The notes below the pieces were generated by a model. That model did no database searches. It saw nothing but the letters and a program-made list of their open reading frames with translations, and was not told the DNA's origin. 64,000 bases of DNA from Peromyscus leucopus (Eukaryota > Chordata > Mammalia > Rodentia > Cricetidae): NCBI RefSeq assembly GCF_004664715.2, contig NC_051071.1, positions 1 through 64,000 on the forward strand. Reading direction: 5' to 3'. The position numbers were made by a program, and so were the translations under genes. Of this stretch, positions 36,801 through 48,250 are shown one piece after another; position 1 is the first letter of the stretch, and each line of letters begins with the position of its first letter.

Positions 36801-38566
36801 AACCCTGTTTTTCCTGGGAGTGTAGGGGCTAGGAACGGGCAGGCCAGTGAGAGAAGCGAAGGGACTGTCTGGATGCAGCTCCCTAGGAGATGGCCCATGG
36901 AGGGCAGTGCTGCAGAATATTTGTTTAACCATGTAAAGATGTGCTGCACTTGTTTAATTATGCAAAGATGTGTTGCTGTCTCACCTTGCCTGCCTAAGGC
37001 ACCTGATTGGTCGAATAAAAAAGCTGAGTAGCCAATAGTGAGGAAGGAGGTATAGGCGGGACTTCCGGGCAGGAAGAGTAAGTAGGAGGAGGAATTTAGG
37101 CTGAGGGTGGGGTACAGAAGAAGGAAGAAAGAAACAGATGCCAGGGGCCAGCCAGACATGAAGAAAGCAGGAAAGTAGGAAGGACATACAGAATGAAAGG
37201 TAAAAAGCCCTGAGGCAAAACAGATGAATAGAAAGAATCAGGTTAAATTAAATTAAGTTAAAAGAGCTAGTGGGACAAGTCTCAGCTAAGGCTGAGGATT
37301 CATAACTAATAATAAATTTCCGTGTCTTTATTTGGGAGCTGGTTGGCGGCCCAAAGACAAAATTCCAACTATAGAGCAGGATTGTGGTTGGAGAAAGAGG
37401 TGACACGCAGCACATTGACCATGGCCAGACTCCCTTGTATAGTCCCATTAACCCAACAACAGTACCTCACAGCTGGCCTACAAGGTAGATTGGTCACCTC
37501 CACAGCAAGCAGTCTTGGGAAAGGGTGCTAAGACTTCACAGTAGACCTCAAGCCCAGCCCCACAAGGCCTTGCAGGTGCTGCCCCAGAAGGAGGAGGTTC
37601 TGCCTGGGCCCATGCTATCTAAGGCTGAGCAAGCAGGACTCTATCCATTGCTGGCTACTGCCCTGTGTTTAGGGATGAAACTAGGTACCTACTGCCTAGA
37701 ACCCCAGGATGGACAGCAAGCCTGGCCCCAACACTTTTGTAAGCCCCAGAGGATGGGACTGTCACTGCCGCAGAAATCGTCATCCTGTTTGATAGAAGGG
37801 CTAAAGGCCAGTGTGAGATCACTGGCAAAGCTGGCCTCCACTGGCAAGGGTTCGGGGAGAGAGTCCTGTGTGAGATTATCAAGACTGAAAAGGCAGCCTG
37901 GGTGAGCCACCACCCGGAGGGCCACCCTGCTACCACTTCAAGCCAATTCTGGTGATTAACCTTTATGAGAGTTTTGCCTGCATGTATGTCCATGTATCTA
38001 TCACAGGCATGGTGCCCACGGAGGCCAGAAGAGGGCACTGGACCACCTGGGACTGGAGTTAGATGGTTGTGAACTGCCATGTCGGTGCCAGGGATAGAAC
38101 CCGGGTCCTCTGGAGGAGACCAGTGCTCCTAACCACTGAGCCATCTCTCTTTAGTTCCCAGCCCAGACATTTATATTACAGTAAGTGAGGCCCAGGACAG
38201 GCCACTCTTCAACACAGACAAGGACTGAGTTTGACAAGTCTCCTGGGCACTCCTGAGTCCATGTACCTGTCCCCTAAGCATGTGTCTGTCAGTCTGCCCG
38301 CCTCAAACAGAAGCAGACAATTCCCCCATCAGGCATAAACTGCACATAGGATGCTGGGCGGTGGTGGCGCATGCTTTTGTTCCCAGCTCTCGGGAGGCAG
38401 AGCCAGGTGGATCTCTGTGAGTTCAAGGCCAGCCTGATCTACAGAGTGAGATCCAGGACAGGCACCAAAGCCACACAGAGAAAACACTATCTTAAAAAAA
38501 CAAACAAAAACAAAACAAAACAAAAAAACAACAACAAAATCAAAACCAAACAACAACAACAACAAC

Positions 38567-38606
<40 letters not shown>

Positions 38607-41600
38607 CTGCACACCGACAGGGGCAAGCAAGGCTTACCGGTGGTGGGGGCTGTAGCCCTGGTGGCTGACCTTCCTCAGGCGGTCTAGGCCCTGGTTGATA
38701 CTCCGCAGCCTGTCCTTCAGCTCACTGTGCTTGCTGCTCAGCGCGTCGCTCTTGATGTGGCTCATGTCGGAAGGACTGAGAAGGTTCTCATAACCTTCTG
38801 TGGAACAAGACGCAGCATGTCCGACAAGGCCTTCCCCTGCAGGCCTGGGGTCCCAGCGGCCACGACGGCCCTGAGTCCATCCACTGGCCATGCCTCTGCG
38901 ACCCCGAGTGCTGGCTGGTGCATGTGCTTTCTTTCTCACACAAACGTCTAAGGGTGGAGGTCTCGGCATCTGTACCCAAAGGCCTGCCCCAGGGACCAAC
39001 TTTCTCGGGTCCCCTACTTGGCAAGGTCACACCAGTCAGAAGTGATGGTGGCTGGCTTGTGTTGGAGCGAGGTGGCTTGCTACGTCAGGGTACCTCAGTC
39101 ACCCCAGAAGCCACCTTTCATCTGTGCAGCCGGACTGGTATAACATGACTGGTACAAAACCTGTTGGCGTCCATGGACATGGGTAGAAACACGAGAACAG
39201 TGTCCCGTCCCCTCCCCACAACCCTTGGGAACCGTGGAACACCGTGCCTGGCACAGGTGGACGTGGGGGGCATAGGTGGACACGGGGCGCACCTTCAGCT
39301 CTGCTCAGTGTGTCCAGCATCACATTGTATTCGTGGATCTTCTCTTTGTGGTGCAGAAACTCCCGCCACAGCTTGTCTAGTTCTTCACTGGAGAATTTCC
39401 CTGATGTCTTTGCCTGAGAAGAAACAGCCTGGAGTGACCATGCCTGTCTCATCATCAGCACACCCCCAGGAGTTCAGGCACCTTGTCGGCAGGATCCTTG
39501 CTCCAGAGCAAAGAGCTTGGGGCTGTTCTCATCCTCTGCAAGCCTTGTGACCCTCTACAAAGTGTGTGTACCAGGAGAAGAAAACCCCAGTTGGAAGCTC
39601 CTGATGGACAGTGTCCCTTTTCCTTGATGTCCACAGATACGACAGGGCTGGCCAGAGAAGAGAGAGGAAGGACCCTGACTGAGGAAGTTACCTACATCTG
39701 CTTAGCTCTTCTGGCTGTGTGGATGGTGGTGACAGCAGGGCCATCTCCATGGTCCAGCAGGGACTAGATGAGTGTAACCCAGACGGGCTCCTCTGGGAGC
39801 GGGACCAAGTGAGCCTGTGGCACTGAACCGCTGCCATATCCCAATGCCCACCCTGCACCTGTGCTCTGCTTAGGTCTGCACCCCAAAGCAAAGATGGGCC
39901 AGACCCAGCACTGCCCGCCTTCCCAATCACGGCACCCAGAGCCCACGCTGACATTGCACCCAGCTGAGGGCCCCCTTCCTAAGCACAGAAGCAAGACCGC
40001 AGGCCGGTCCCAGAGACAAAGCAAAGACAGAGCGGCCTGACCTGACACACCTGTGTGATTTAGCCACACACCCTGAAGAGTCTAATGCCTGCCGTCCTGA
40101 CAGCCAGGAGCAGTGTAGAACTCCTCTGTTGACCAACCAGGACAGCAGACTTCACAGGAAGGGAAGTCTGAGCACAGATCATGTCTCGTGGAGAAGCCAG
40201 CAGCCTGAGTTGGTTCCCACACAGCAGGCTTCACCACAGAGCAGGCAGCAAGACCACAGAGAGAGCCCCACGGCCCCACATCTTAACTCTATAGGTCGGC
40301 CCAAGTTCAGAAGGGGAGGGGGGAAGGTGAGTGGTACCTTGTGCCACAACTTCTCCAGCCTGGGGTCCCCCAGCTCGTCCTGGGTGTCTTCAAGTGCGTT
40401 GCTGTGCACCATCTGGGTGTCCTTCCTCCCATCCAGTCCGTACCTGGCCAAGATGACTAGAGAGCGGGGATTTGATTTTTAGTGGACACTGTTTGCCTTG
40501 ACAGGCAGAAGCTGCCACGGGGGCCTGTAAGGTGAGTCTGCTTCTCATTTTCTAGAAGATTCCTTTTACCCTTCTCCTAAGTGATCTGGGAAAACACGCA
40601 CCCGGTTAGGGCATGGCCAGGGAGTCACAGACATCCTGAACTCCATCCACCACAGACACCCCCCGCTTGAGCCCTCCTGAATCAGGAGCTCATGGGAGGG
40701 TGTGACCTGATAGGTGTGGAGGAGGACCGCATTATGATGCTCCCATTTCTGGCATATGCCAAACCCCTGCAAAACCCAGCACAGAACAGTCTCCTGGGTG
40801 CCAGGGTGATAGCTGGGAGAGGCTGGCCAACAGGCGCCTGGCCTCGGAGATGCCCAGGCTCTGTGCCAACCTACACCACAGCCCCTCCATTCTGGAGGAC
40901 TCGGCACCTTTTGTTACCAACACATAACAAGGGCAGGCCGGCCAGCTAACTTCAGAAATGCCTGGCCTCTAACTTCCATGCCCCTGCCAGCCAGGCTGCC
41001 CTGGAACTTGTATTCCATGAGCAGCCACTCAAAATGTCTGTTTGGTTAGAGGGTTTGCTTGTCTCTTAAAGGCAGAGACTCCTAGGCCTAACGTCTGCTT
41101 AGCCACTGGGGATAGGTCCCTCCCGTGACCCTGTCTTCTCTAGAAAGGGTTTGTTGTGTCACCCTGTCAGATCCAAGCCGGTGACCCACTGACCCCCAGC
41201 ATTTCCTTGGGGCCTTCCCCACACCACACTCACTGGACAGTTCTACATGGCACTGTGGTCTCCACGCTCCAGTGCGTCAGTGGCCACATGGCTGACACTG
41301 CAGCCCCCACCTCGTCCCTTCTTCTGGGGTCTGCTTTCAGTCACGGCCAGCCCTTCAAGTGTCCCCGTTGCTCAGTCTGTACCTGTCTTTGGGGGATTTC
41401 TACCCTTTTCCCAGGCCTAAGAACCAAGGTGCCTCATTTTGTCTGGAAGCTTGAACCCCGGGCACCTGGTATAATATGCATTCCTACCGTCCAGTTTGTG
41501 AGCACAGGGCCTTACCCCACAGTCACAAGCGGTCTGTAGCTTTCTAGATGACCATGGAAAGCCACTTCTTCTACTCATAGGTCAGGAGGCATCCGTGAGC

Positions 41601-44326
41601 AGACAGTGTGGGTACATACACTGACTTGATTTGGACTCTAACTCAGACATGCAAAGCTATTAAGTGGACAGCCGCTGGTGCCTGTAATCCCTGCTAGTGG
41701 GAGGCTCAGGCAGGAGGATTGCTGGAGTCTTGGAGTCTGGGGGCTCAGATACCTCAGCCTCAGAAAGCCAGTGCCTGGCATTGCCTCTGCAACTTTGCTG
41801 CCCAGCCCAAGCCTGCTCATTGCTTGCCACCATGGGAAAGAGCTGTCACTGTTACCCTCAAGCTGGGTAACCCTGGTGCCTGAGCTGGGTAGGGGTAGGA
41901 GGGGAGCTTGGGCAGAGGGGGCTTTATCAGACTCGGGGCCCATAAGCAAATTGCTCAAGACTGTTCAGAAGTAAAGCTGAGCAAGGTTCTGGATCCTGGA
42001 GTGCTGAGCTCTGTATGAAATGGAATCCCAGAAAGTTGAGGTGTCACATAGTTCCCAACAGTGTCCAGGTCCAGCCAGGGGAGTGAGGTAGCCCTGGAGC
42101 TGATAGTGGGCACGACCCCTGAATAGACAGGATCGCTGCCTCATAGGACTGAGTCCATGCGGGGTTTTGCACACAGGAGCTGAGGGTCTAGATGAGGCTG
42201 CTTCCATGAGACTAGGCCTTAAGGATCTGGCCTGGCCCAGGGTAGAGCTGGCTATAGCTAGGGGACCTAACCCCTTCCTTGTGATTACCAGCAGTGTCTG
42301 TTTCCTACCCCCAGGTTACCGGTCTGTACTCTGTACTTTGGTCCCCAAGGTGTGGGACCAGCATTGACAATGACTTGAGCAATGAATGGACCACAGCCAG
42401 AGGGTAGCCAGCATCAGTAAACAAACACCCATCTACCAAGTGCTTATAAGAGTCAGCTTCCGGTGTCGGCTCCAAACCCTGATAGGTCGGCTGCCTAGCA
42501 CCAGTGAGAAGAAATCATCGCCCAAGCAGCCTTGTCCTTGAGTTGTGGGCCAGATTCTGCCAAGCTGGAAGAAACTACTCCCTGCCCAGGACCCTGGCTA
42601 GCCAGAGGCTGGTCACTAGCCCATGTCTTTGGAACGTCTGCATCCCTCTATCTCTGAGCCCAACCCCATCTCTGCAGAGATGGCTGCCTACTTCCCTCTG
42701 GCAGCTCCTGGCCTCCTCTCCTGGGGGACCAACTCCACATTGGACATCAGGCCTGAGGTATGGACTCTGAGGGCTAGTTCTGAAGAAGCCACCTGTGTGA
42801 ACCCTGGGTACAGTTCAGTTGCTGAGGCCAGTCAACAAGAACTCCACCCATCCTGCAGTCCAGTGGCGTCTCATGGTGGCTACTCCACTTAGTTTGGGAC
42901 TTCCATGAGAGGCAGCACATGACCAGGTCATGTAGGAAGCAGTGTGTTAGCTCAAGGAGTAGGGGTACAGTGGATGGGGTGGCAGAGCTAGGTAGAACCC
43001 CACTGCCCAGGGCATACACAAGGGTTGGTGGCCAGTCTACGTGCTGTATCCTGAATGCCACAGGATGGCACACAATGAACCCAACTCTTCCTATTAGTGC
43101 CTGAGTGTGGGCTGAGGGTGTTGGGAGGATGGCAGAGGAAAATCCAAGTGGAGCAGTCACACCTATCATCTAGACCTAAGGATGCATAAGTATGCACACC
43201 GAATAGGGCATGTGAGAGCTCTGCCCACCTTCAATGTCCACAACAAGGAGATGCTCACAACCCTGCCTTACCAGCATAGTCCATTCTGAGATCATACCTG
43301 CTTCCTCATCTGGCTGACAACATCCTATATCCTGTTCCTGGCCAAAAAGCTCTAGAGCCTTTGGTTGCCTGGGTATCAATTCGTCAAGTCCCCAGCCCTG
43401 ACGCCCTTCCAACATTCAGAAAGCAGCACAGAGACTTTTGACCACGACCCAGGACATCTGTCCTCAGATGAGCCACCTCGCAGGCTACACTTGATGTCTC
43501 AATATCCCCCCTCTCTCAACTTGGCCCCTAGCTGGTGGCTGCACCCGCCGTGAGAACGGGAAGGTACCATTGAGGTTGTGGATCACTTTTGCTTCTTTCT
43601 CCCCATCCTCGTCCAAGCCTTCCGCCTTCAGCTTCTTCCAGTTGAGTTCGTCCCTTTCCTGTATCTTCAGGTCAGAGTGGAGCTCCGCCAGCTTCACAGG
43701 AGACAGATGAAGCTGCCCGAGAAGAAAGGAGCGACATGTGATGAGCTCCGTGGGGGCAGGGGGTGACTAGGAGTCCAGAGTGGACAGGGCTGGAAGGTGC
43801 TGACAAGACACACAAGGACTTCAGAGACTGTGCTCTGTGTCAGGAACCCAGCTGAGGTGAGGTCTGCTGTCAGCAGCCTCCTGCAACAGGGCAGGACACC
43901 TTTATGTTCTTTTTTGTTTGTTTGTTTTGGTTTATTTTGTTTTCAAGACAAGGTTTCTCTGTATAACAGTCCTGGCTGTCCTGGAACTCGCTTTATAGAC
44001 CAGGCTGACCTCAAACTCACTGAGATCCTCCTGCCCCTGCCTCCCAAGTGCTGGGATTAAAGGTATGCCCACCACCACCCGGCTACACCTTCCCATTCTG
44101 ACACCTGGAGCTATGTACGAGGTAAAGGGCTGGACTTGGTGAAGAAATGATTTTTCTACAATAAGTGTGAGAAGAAAAAAAAACACCACATAGTAGAAGA
44201 CTGAGTTTACAGAAAACTTCCCAATAAAAACTTGATTTTTTTTTTTTTTTTTGAGGTGCTAGGACTGGGATCCAGGGCCTTGTACTTGTACATTCCAGGC
44301 ATACTACCACAGAGAGAGCTTGTCTC

Positions 44327-44358
<32 letters not shown>

Positions 44359-47074
44359 GAAGGAAGGACCGCCCTCCCAGGGGACCTGAGAAGTCAACTC
44401 CTGTTATCTGAACACATGGCCGCTCTAAGAGTCGATGAGAAACTGAGTCTCTGGGAGCGTGTAACGACTTGCAGAGGTTCCCCTCTTCCCAACTCCAAGG
44501 ACAGTCCTTTGCTCTCCACATTGCCCAGGAGTCTCCATCTTGTAACGCACTAGGCATGGCACAGCACTGAGTCAGGATGGTTGGTTGAGCTGGGAGTCCC
44601 CCACTGACCGGCTCACAGCTCATCCTAAGCTTGTCTATGAAACAGGAACTGGGTAATACCAGAGTCAGGGCATGAGGGCTAGACTGGCATGAAGCAATGA
44701 CTCCCCAAAAGTCACACTGCTCAATCTCACAAGATGGAGGTGGGTCCCAGGCCTCTGCAGAGTTCTCCCATGACCCACTCCATTCCCCGGGCTCTCAAGA
44801 CTGACCTCAGTTCTAAAGGTGGGCTGGAACTGGGGTGCGGCAAACAGCTCTGCCACACCTTTTCTTTGGCTTCATACATGATAAAACTATATTCCATTCA
44901 CTACAATGTAGTTTTGCATTTGGAAAACAAAGAAACAGAGACTGTTTAAAGACTAAATAAAACCTCCCTGAATGGTGAAGATCATTGAGAACCCCTAGGA
45001 GACTATAATCCAGGAAAGGCCTAGGTGAGCACCCTATCTACCTAAAGGGTGGAGGTAGGGGTGGGAGATGGCCGCACTAATAACTATTGAATCCTGAAGG
45101 AACAGAAGGCCAATTCCAAATGTTTACATGAAAGATAAGAACCTGGTGCTCTTCCCCTCAGCCGAGGTGACTTAGCAGCTAGGACACAGTTGGAAACCTT
45201 CATGTCTGAAAGGAAAAGCAACACTACTCAACTTTGGAAGTAAGGAGTAGACAGACACAAGGCAGCCTAAAAGGAAAGCCACCTGGAAGACATCTATCCC
45301 CTTCCCTTTAGCAGAACTTTAAGGCTCCAGGGCTGGAAGGACATGCAGCCCAAGGCTTAGCCAGGATGAGGAGAGCAGCCATCCCAGCAGTGACAAGGAG
45401 CTGTGGACAATCAGGAGACATAACTGATGCTGCAACAGATGAGTGGGTACAGCAGGGAAGAACCCAGGGACCACACAGGCACAGGATGAGGACAGGTGAC
45501 AACCGGCCACAGCAGGTCTGAGAAAGTCACCTGGACATGCAGGTGGAGGACTTGGGGCCAGCTTCTGAGCAAAAGGGGATGCCAGGCTCTGTGGGCACCA
45601 GACTGCATTTCCCCAACAGACTTTGTCTCTATCGGACTAGTGTTGTCTTCAGGGTCCCCATCCTTCTCCTGGGTAATCTCAGGTGAACAGTGTTCCTCAC
45701 AGTGAACATCACAGTGGGCATGTGAGACAGCTGTCGGGGGAGGGCAATCCTTTTCACTCTAGATGGTTCCCAGGCTGACACTCTGCTGGTGTCCACTCCT
45801 CACTGTGCTCCTGGCCTGTTTCTCCAGGGAGCTGAACTGCTCCTTCAGGCCACAGGGCTGTCCCAAACCTTCAAGGCTGGACACTGCACACTGTCCCCTC
45901 TTTTGCAGCAGCAAGACACTGGCTGGGCCCTGTGGTAGTTCAGGAGGGGCCTGTGGGGCTGTCCACCACTCCTCTTGCCCCAGAAGCCAACCTCCCAACT
46001 ATCTCTCCATCCTAATCCTCCAGGGTCAAAGTTTCTCCACTGTTTTCTTTGAAAACTCATTCTTCATTTGCAAATTATTTACTATCCTCCCAAACTCAGG
46101 AATGTTCAAGCTGGAGGGCTAAAGGGCTACTTACTCTCTTCAAGCTAGAGTGGAAGAGACTGTGGCCCCGAGGGCCTATTTATACCACAACAAAAGCCCT
46201 GCTTTAGGATCTCAATCAGGGAGGGGACACAAGTTCCAAGCCAGCCCTCAGGCTCTTCCTATCTCCATTCCAAAAGGAGGAGAATCAGATAAAGATATCT
46301 GCTAAATGTGAGTTAGGCATTCTCCAGGTCTTGTGTAGTGACACCCCTCACCCCCCTGGGAAAGGCATCCAAATTAACTAGCTCTGCTAGCAACTGAGAC
46401 ATCTGCTGTTCCTCTACTGTCACCATCTCAGGTCATCTGCTTTTCTTCTTTGCATAGGGGGAAAATATAAATAAAAGAAAAGGCTTGCAAACCAGATCTC
46501 ATGTAGAAAGCACCCGGCTACCCGCATCTGAATAACTGGCTCTTTGGAAAATTGGCTTTCTGGACAGAGTGATCTGGTGTGCTTAGGTAGGAAGGGTAGG
46601 CATCACTCATTCTTTGGGGTCCCCAGCTACACTAAAGGCAACCGCAGCCCCGTACGATCAGCATCAAGTTCCTCTTGGGCCTTTGGGTCTCTCCTTATTG
46701 CAAGGTCTGGGTGGCCCACCTGACACTTAGGGGAAGCAGTACAAAGGGTAGGCTGCCCTCGGCCTGGAGGCCACGCCAACCTCTTGACCAGGGCACTGTT
46801 CTCCTTTGCTCACAAGCAACTCCTCACCCCCAGCCCCGTGCATCTCCCCGATCCCGCTCACCCGCTGGGCCTTCTCCCATAGCTGGTTCAGCTTCTCCAT
46901 GCGGAACTCCTCCCCAGGCTCGCGCTTGGCGGCCATCTCAGGCTCGTTCTTCTCCCGCGAGTACTTGCCGCCATGACCGGCGATGGGCTGGGGCACGAGC
47001 AGCAGCGGCAGAAACAACAGCACCCACAGTTGGAGCCGAGGCAGCGTAGAAACCCTCTCTCTTCGCGGCGCCAT
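33785..47074 (-). CDS. Lrpap1: RAP (LRP-associated protein 1), 8 exons, frame break in exon 5
   Basis: Exons on the - strand, in order: 47074-46862, 43712-43568, 40456-40338, 39413-39293, 38797-38638, 36371-36289, 35174-34998, 33847-33785. All junctions are GT-AG. RAP is a resident chaperone of the ER and early secretory route. It binds LRP1, LRP2, VLDLR and related receptors, blocks early ligand binding and releases them at the lower pH of the Golgi. It has a signal peptide, three helical-bundle domains (D1-D3) and a C-terminal HNEL retention signal, all found here. With one base removed in exon 5 the protein is 359 residues, one less than I recall for mouse. As printed, the frame stops after about residue 254. 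The rest of the gene is well conserved, so I favour a consensus error over a dead gene. Confidence 0.96.
33848..34997 (-). other. Lrpap1 intron 7
   Basis: Unique-looking sequence; no repeat or gene recognised. Confidence 0.7.
34998..35174 (-). CDS. Lrpap1: Lrpap1 exon 7 (D3 receptor-binding helix)
   Basis: Acceptor caccctccag, exactly 59 codons starting EELKHFEAKIEKHNHYQKQ and ending KTKELGYK; donor gtggga. This holds the basic helix whose two lysines (K256 and K270 in mature human numbering) dock into the acidic pockets of LDL-receptor-type repeats. Confidence 0.96.
35175..36288 (-). other. Lrpap1 intron 6
   Basis: No repeat or further exon recognised. Short + strand frames here are chance. 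Confidence 0.7.
36289..36371 (-). CDS. Lrpap1: Lrpap1 exon 6 (D3 start)
   Basis: Acceptor gctctcctgcag, 2 bases plus 27 codons: FEEPRVIDLWDLAQSANFT through LESFR; donor gtaagg. First helix of D3, the high-affinity receptor-binding domain. Under the printed frame of exon 5 it would be read out of frame. Confidence 0.96.
36911..37373 (+). mobile_element. Rodent ERV LTR (+ strand)
   Basis: Starts tgcagaatatttgtttaacc, has aataaaaaagctgagtagcc, ggtataggcgggacttccgg, aaaagagctagtgggac and cataactaataataaatttc, and ends after ttatttgggagctggttggc. Same family as 60711-61369. Probably a solo LTR. Antisense to Lrpap1 within its intron 5. Confidence 0.75.
37957..38150 (-). mobile_element. B2 SINE
   Basis: Reverse-strand B2: atgagagttttgcctgcatg, ggaggccagaagagggcact and cctaaccactgagccatctc are its hallmarks. 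Confidence 0.9.
38353..38530 (+). mobile_element. B1 SINE (cricetid-type) with A-rich tail
   Basis: Head gctgggcggtggtggcgcat, middle gtgagttcaaggccagcctg, and the 'gatccaggacaggcaccaaa' 3' half that differs from standard mouse B1. Runs into the simple repeat at 38525-38606. Confidence 0.92.
38525..38606. repeat. (CAA)n(TAA)n microsatellite
   Basis: B1 tail-derived; about nine CAA followed by about thirteen TAA units. Ends 31 bp from the Lrpap1 exon 5 donor. Confidence 0.96.
38638..38797 (-). CDS. Lrpap1: Lrpap1 exon 5 (D2-D3), +1 base frameshift
   Basis: Acceptor tgttccacag; encodes GYENLLSPSDMSHIKS... to DRLRKVSHQGYS; donor gtaagc. The phases of exons 4 and 6 require 159 bp, but the exon is 160 bp. 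The surplus base is in a run of five C (five G on +, 38645-38649) right before the donor. With four C the end reads GYSPTT-E and runs into FEEPRV of exon 6. With five it reads GYSPHHRV then TGA at 36367-36365. No alternative donor or the AG one step later in exon 6 repairs the frame. Nothing else in the exon looks degraded. Confidence 0.94.
38798..40337 (-). other. Lrpap1 introns 4 and 3
   Basis: Intron 4 (38798-39292) and intron 3 (39414-40337), separated by exon 4. Both look unique, without recognisable SINEs. Confidence 0.7.
39293..39413 (-). CDS. Lrpap1: Lrpap1 exon 4 (D2)
   Basis: Acceptor gcttctcag-type (ttctcag), 40 codons plus one base, starting AKTSGKFSSEELDKLW and ending DTLSRAE; donor gtgcgc. 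Encodes the D2 helices. Confidence 0.96.
40338..40456 (-). CDS. Lrpap1: Lrpap1 exon 3 (D1-D2)
   Basis: Acceptor ctctctag, two bases plus 39 codons (ILARYGLDGRKDTQMVHS..GDPRLEKLWHK), donor gtacca. Reads SNALEDTQDE, one residue shorter than the mouse protein as I remember it (SNALNEDTQDE); the change is in frame. Confidence 0.95.
40457..43567 (-). other. Lrpap1 intron 2
   Basis: About 3.1 kb. Only a very degraded B1-like patch at about 41660-41750 (gcctgtaatccctgctagtg, caggaggattgctgg). No other feature seen. Confidence 0.65.
43568..43712 (-). CDS. Lrpap1: Lrpap1 exon 2 (D1)
   Basis: Acceptor ctcgggcag, then LHLSPVKLAELHSDLKIQE..., 48 codons plus one base; donor gtacct. Encodes the helices of D1, the domain that contacts LRP1 clusters. 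The last G joins TC of exon 3 to give valine. Confidence 0.96.
43911..44083 (-). mobile_element. B1 SINE
   Basis: Reverse-strand B1: caagacaaggtttctctgta through ggtatgcccaccaccacccg. Confidence 0.9.
44238..44356. repeat. T tract, B4-like fragment and A tract
   Basis: A run of T (44238-44253), a fragment reading ggtgctaggactgggatcca and cattccaggcatactaccac (B4-like), then about 28 A (44328-44355). The A and T tracts give frames with Lys or Phe runs. Confidence 0.7.
46862..47074 (-). CDS. Lrpap1: Lrpap1 exon 1 (start, signal peptide, D1 start)
   Basis: ATG at 47072-47074 opens 71 codons up to donor gtgagc at 46861-46856. The start is the first ATG after the GC-box region and gives MAPRRERVSTLP, the known RAP start. 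Residues ~12-33 form a Leu-rich hydrophobic signal peptide; by comparison with the human protein the mature chain probably begins at Tyr38 (YSREKNEPE). EEFRMEKLNQLWEKAQR starts domain D1. Confidence 0.97.
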
Positions 47075-47119
47075 CTTTCTCTGCAGAGCCTGAGGCTCGC
47101 CGACTGACAGGCTTGGTCG

Positions 47120-47215
47120 TGTAGGACCGCCCACCTGTAGCCCCGCCCACCTCCAGACCCCGCCTCTCCCCTTCTCCCGACCCCGCCCTCCTCCAAGCCC
47201 CGCCCACATGCCTGC
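47120..47215 (-). promoter_or_regulatory. GC-box promoter of Lrpap1
   Basis: At least five ccgccc/ccccgcc boxes (Sp1-type) occur in 47128-47209, just upstream of the ATG at 47074, within CpG-rich sequence that runs on to about 47400. No TATA box seen. This fits a housekeeping CpG-island promoter; the exact transcription start is not known. Confidence 0.8.
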
Positions 47216-47926
47216 CCTTCTCTCGGTTTCTGACCCAGTCTACTGGCTCAGCTCCGCCCACCGCGTGCAGAGAGCAAAGGTCCCAGCGCATTTCATGCTC
47301 TGGGCCTGGGGCTGCGGCCTGCAGAGCCCACCAGCAGGTCTCCTGGGTTCCTCCAAGAAGGGGAAACTGGGAAAGTCGGGCCCTGCGGCCGAACTGGGGC
47401 TGCTCCGTCTCATCTGCGTCCTCACGCACAGCCCCACTCATGTAATCACGCAAGAAGCGCGGCGGGAGAGGGTTTTGCTACTAAACCCGGGAACAGCTAT
47501 CTCAGCTTGATCTTTGGGACGCTTCCCCTCCGCGCGGGTTCCAATTGACAGGCTTTGTGCACCTTCCTAGTCTCTTCCCACCTGCAGCTCTGAAGAAACT
47601 CTCCCGTGGACAGAATGAGGCGTGGCCAGCCTGTTGGGGGCGTGGCCTGGCCTGGAGAGAGCCTGGCCCTGAAAGGAACCCAGGGTCTGGTACAGGCACC
47701 AGCACAGTTTGGGGGACTAAGAGGGACAGGCAGAAGAGTCATCTGGTGAGGATGACCCGAAAGGCTCTCCAATGGAGAGGGACATAGAGGACAAAGGGAA
47801 GGGTCTTTGGGGGAGCCAGTGCTTATTTTTTTAGTTTTAAGCTGTATCTTGTGTTTCTCCAGAAAGGGTTCAGGATGCCTGGAAACCTGGTGATTTGCCA
47901 AAATTGGCACCTGTTTTCTGAGCTCT

Positions 47927-48078
47927 TTTGTTTTGTTTTTCTAACAGAGTCTCACAATGTAGCACTGGCTATCCTGGAACTCACTATGTAGACCAGGCTG
48001 GCCTCAAACTCAATAGAGATCTGTCTGCCTCTGCCTCCCAAGTGCTGGGATTAAAGGTGTGCACCACTATGCCTGGCC
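47927..48078 (-). mobile_element. B1 SINE
   Basis: Reverse-strand B1: agagtctcacaatgtagcac, caagtgctgggattaaaggt, gtgcaccactatgcctggcc. Confidence 0.88.
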
Positions 48079-48113
48079 TCAAATACCTCCCCTTCAGATA
48101 GAAGAAGGGTGTT

Positions 48114-48250
48114 TTGCTTTTGTTTGGGGGCTTTTTAGTCTTGTTGGTTTTTGAGATGAAACAGGATCTCACTCGGGAGCCCTGGAACTCAACTATGTAG
48201 ACCAGGCTGGCTTTGAACTCACAGGGATGCACCCTTCTCTACCTCCCAGT
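48114..48250 (-). mobile_element. B1 SINE, partial
   Basis: Reverse-strand B1 middle and tail (gagatgaaacaggatctcac, actatgtagaccaggctggc); the head is missing after acctcccag. Confidence 0.75.

Larger units (their letters stand above)
36372..38637 (-). other. Lrpap1 intron 5
   Basis: Holds an LTR (36911-37373, inverted relative to the gene), a B2 (37957-38150), a B1 (38353-38530) and a CAA/TAA repeat that ends about 30 bp before the exon 5 donor. Confidence 0.85.
43713..46861 (-). other. Lrpap1 intron 1
   Basis: About 3.1 kb. Contains a B1 (43911-44083) and a T-tract/B4-like/A-tract unit (44238-44356). The remainder is unique. Confidence 0.75.

Noticed and set aside
47208..47510. 100-codon + frame upstream of Lrpap1, as a divergent gene
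   Set aside because: CpG-island sequence keeps frames open by chance; no splice or family evidence for a divergent protein gene, though a promoter RNA cannot be excluded.
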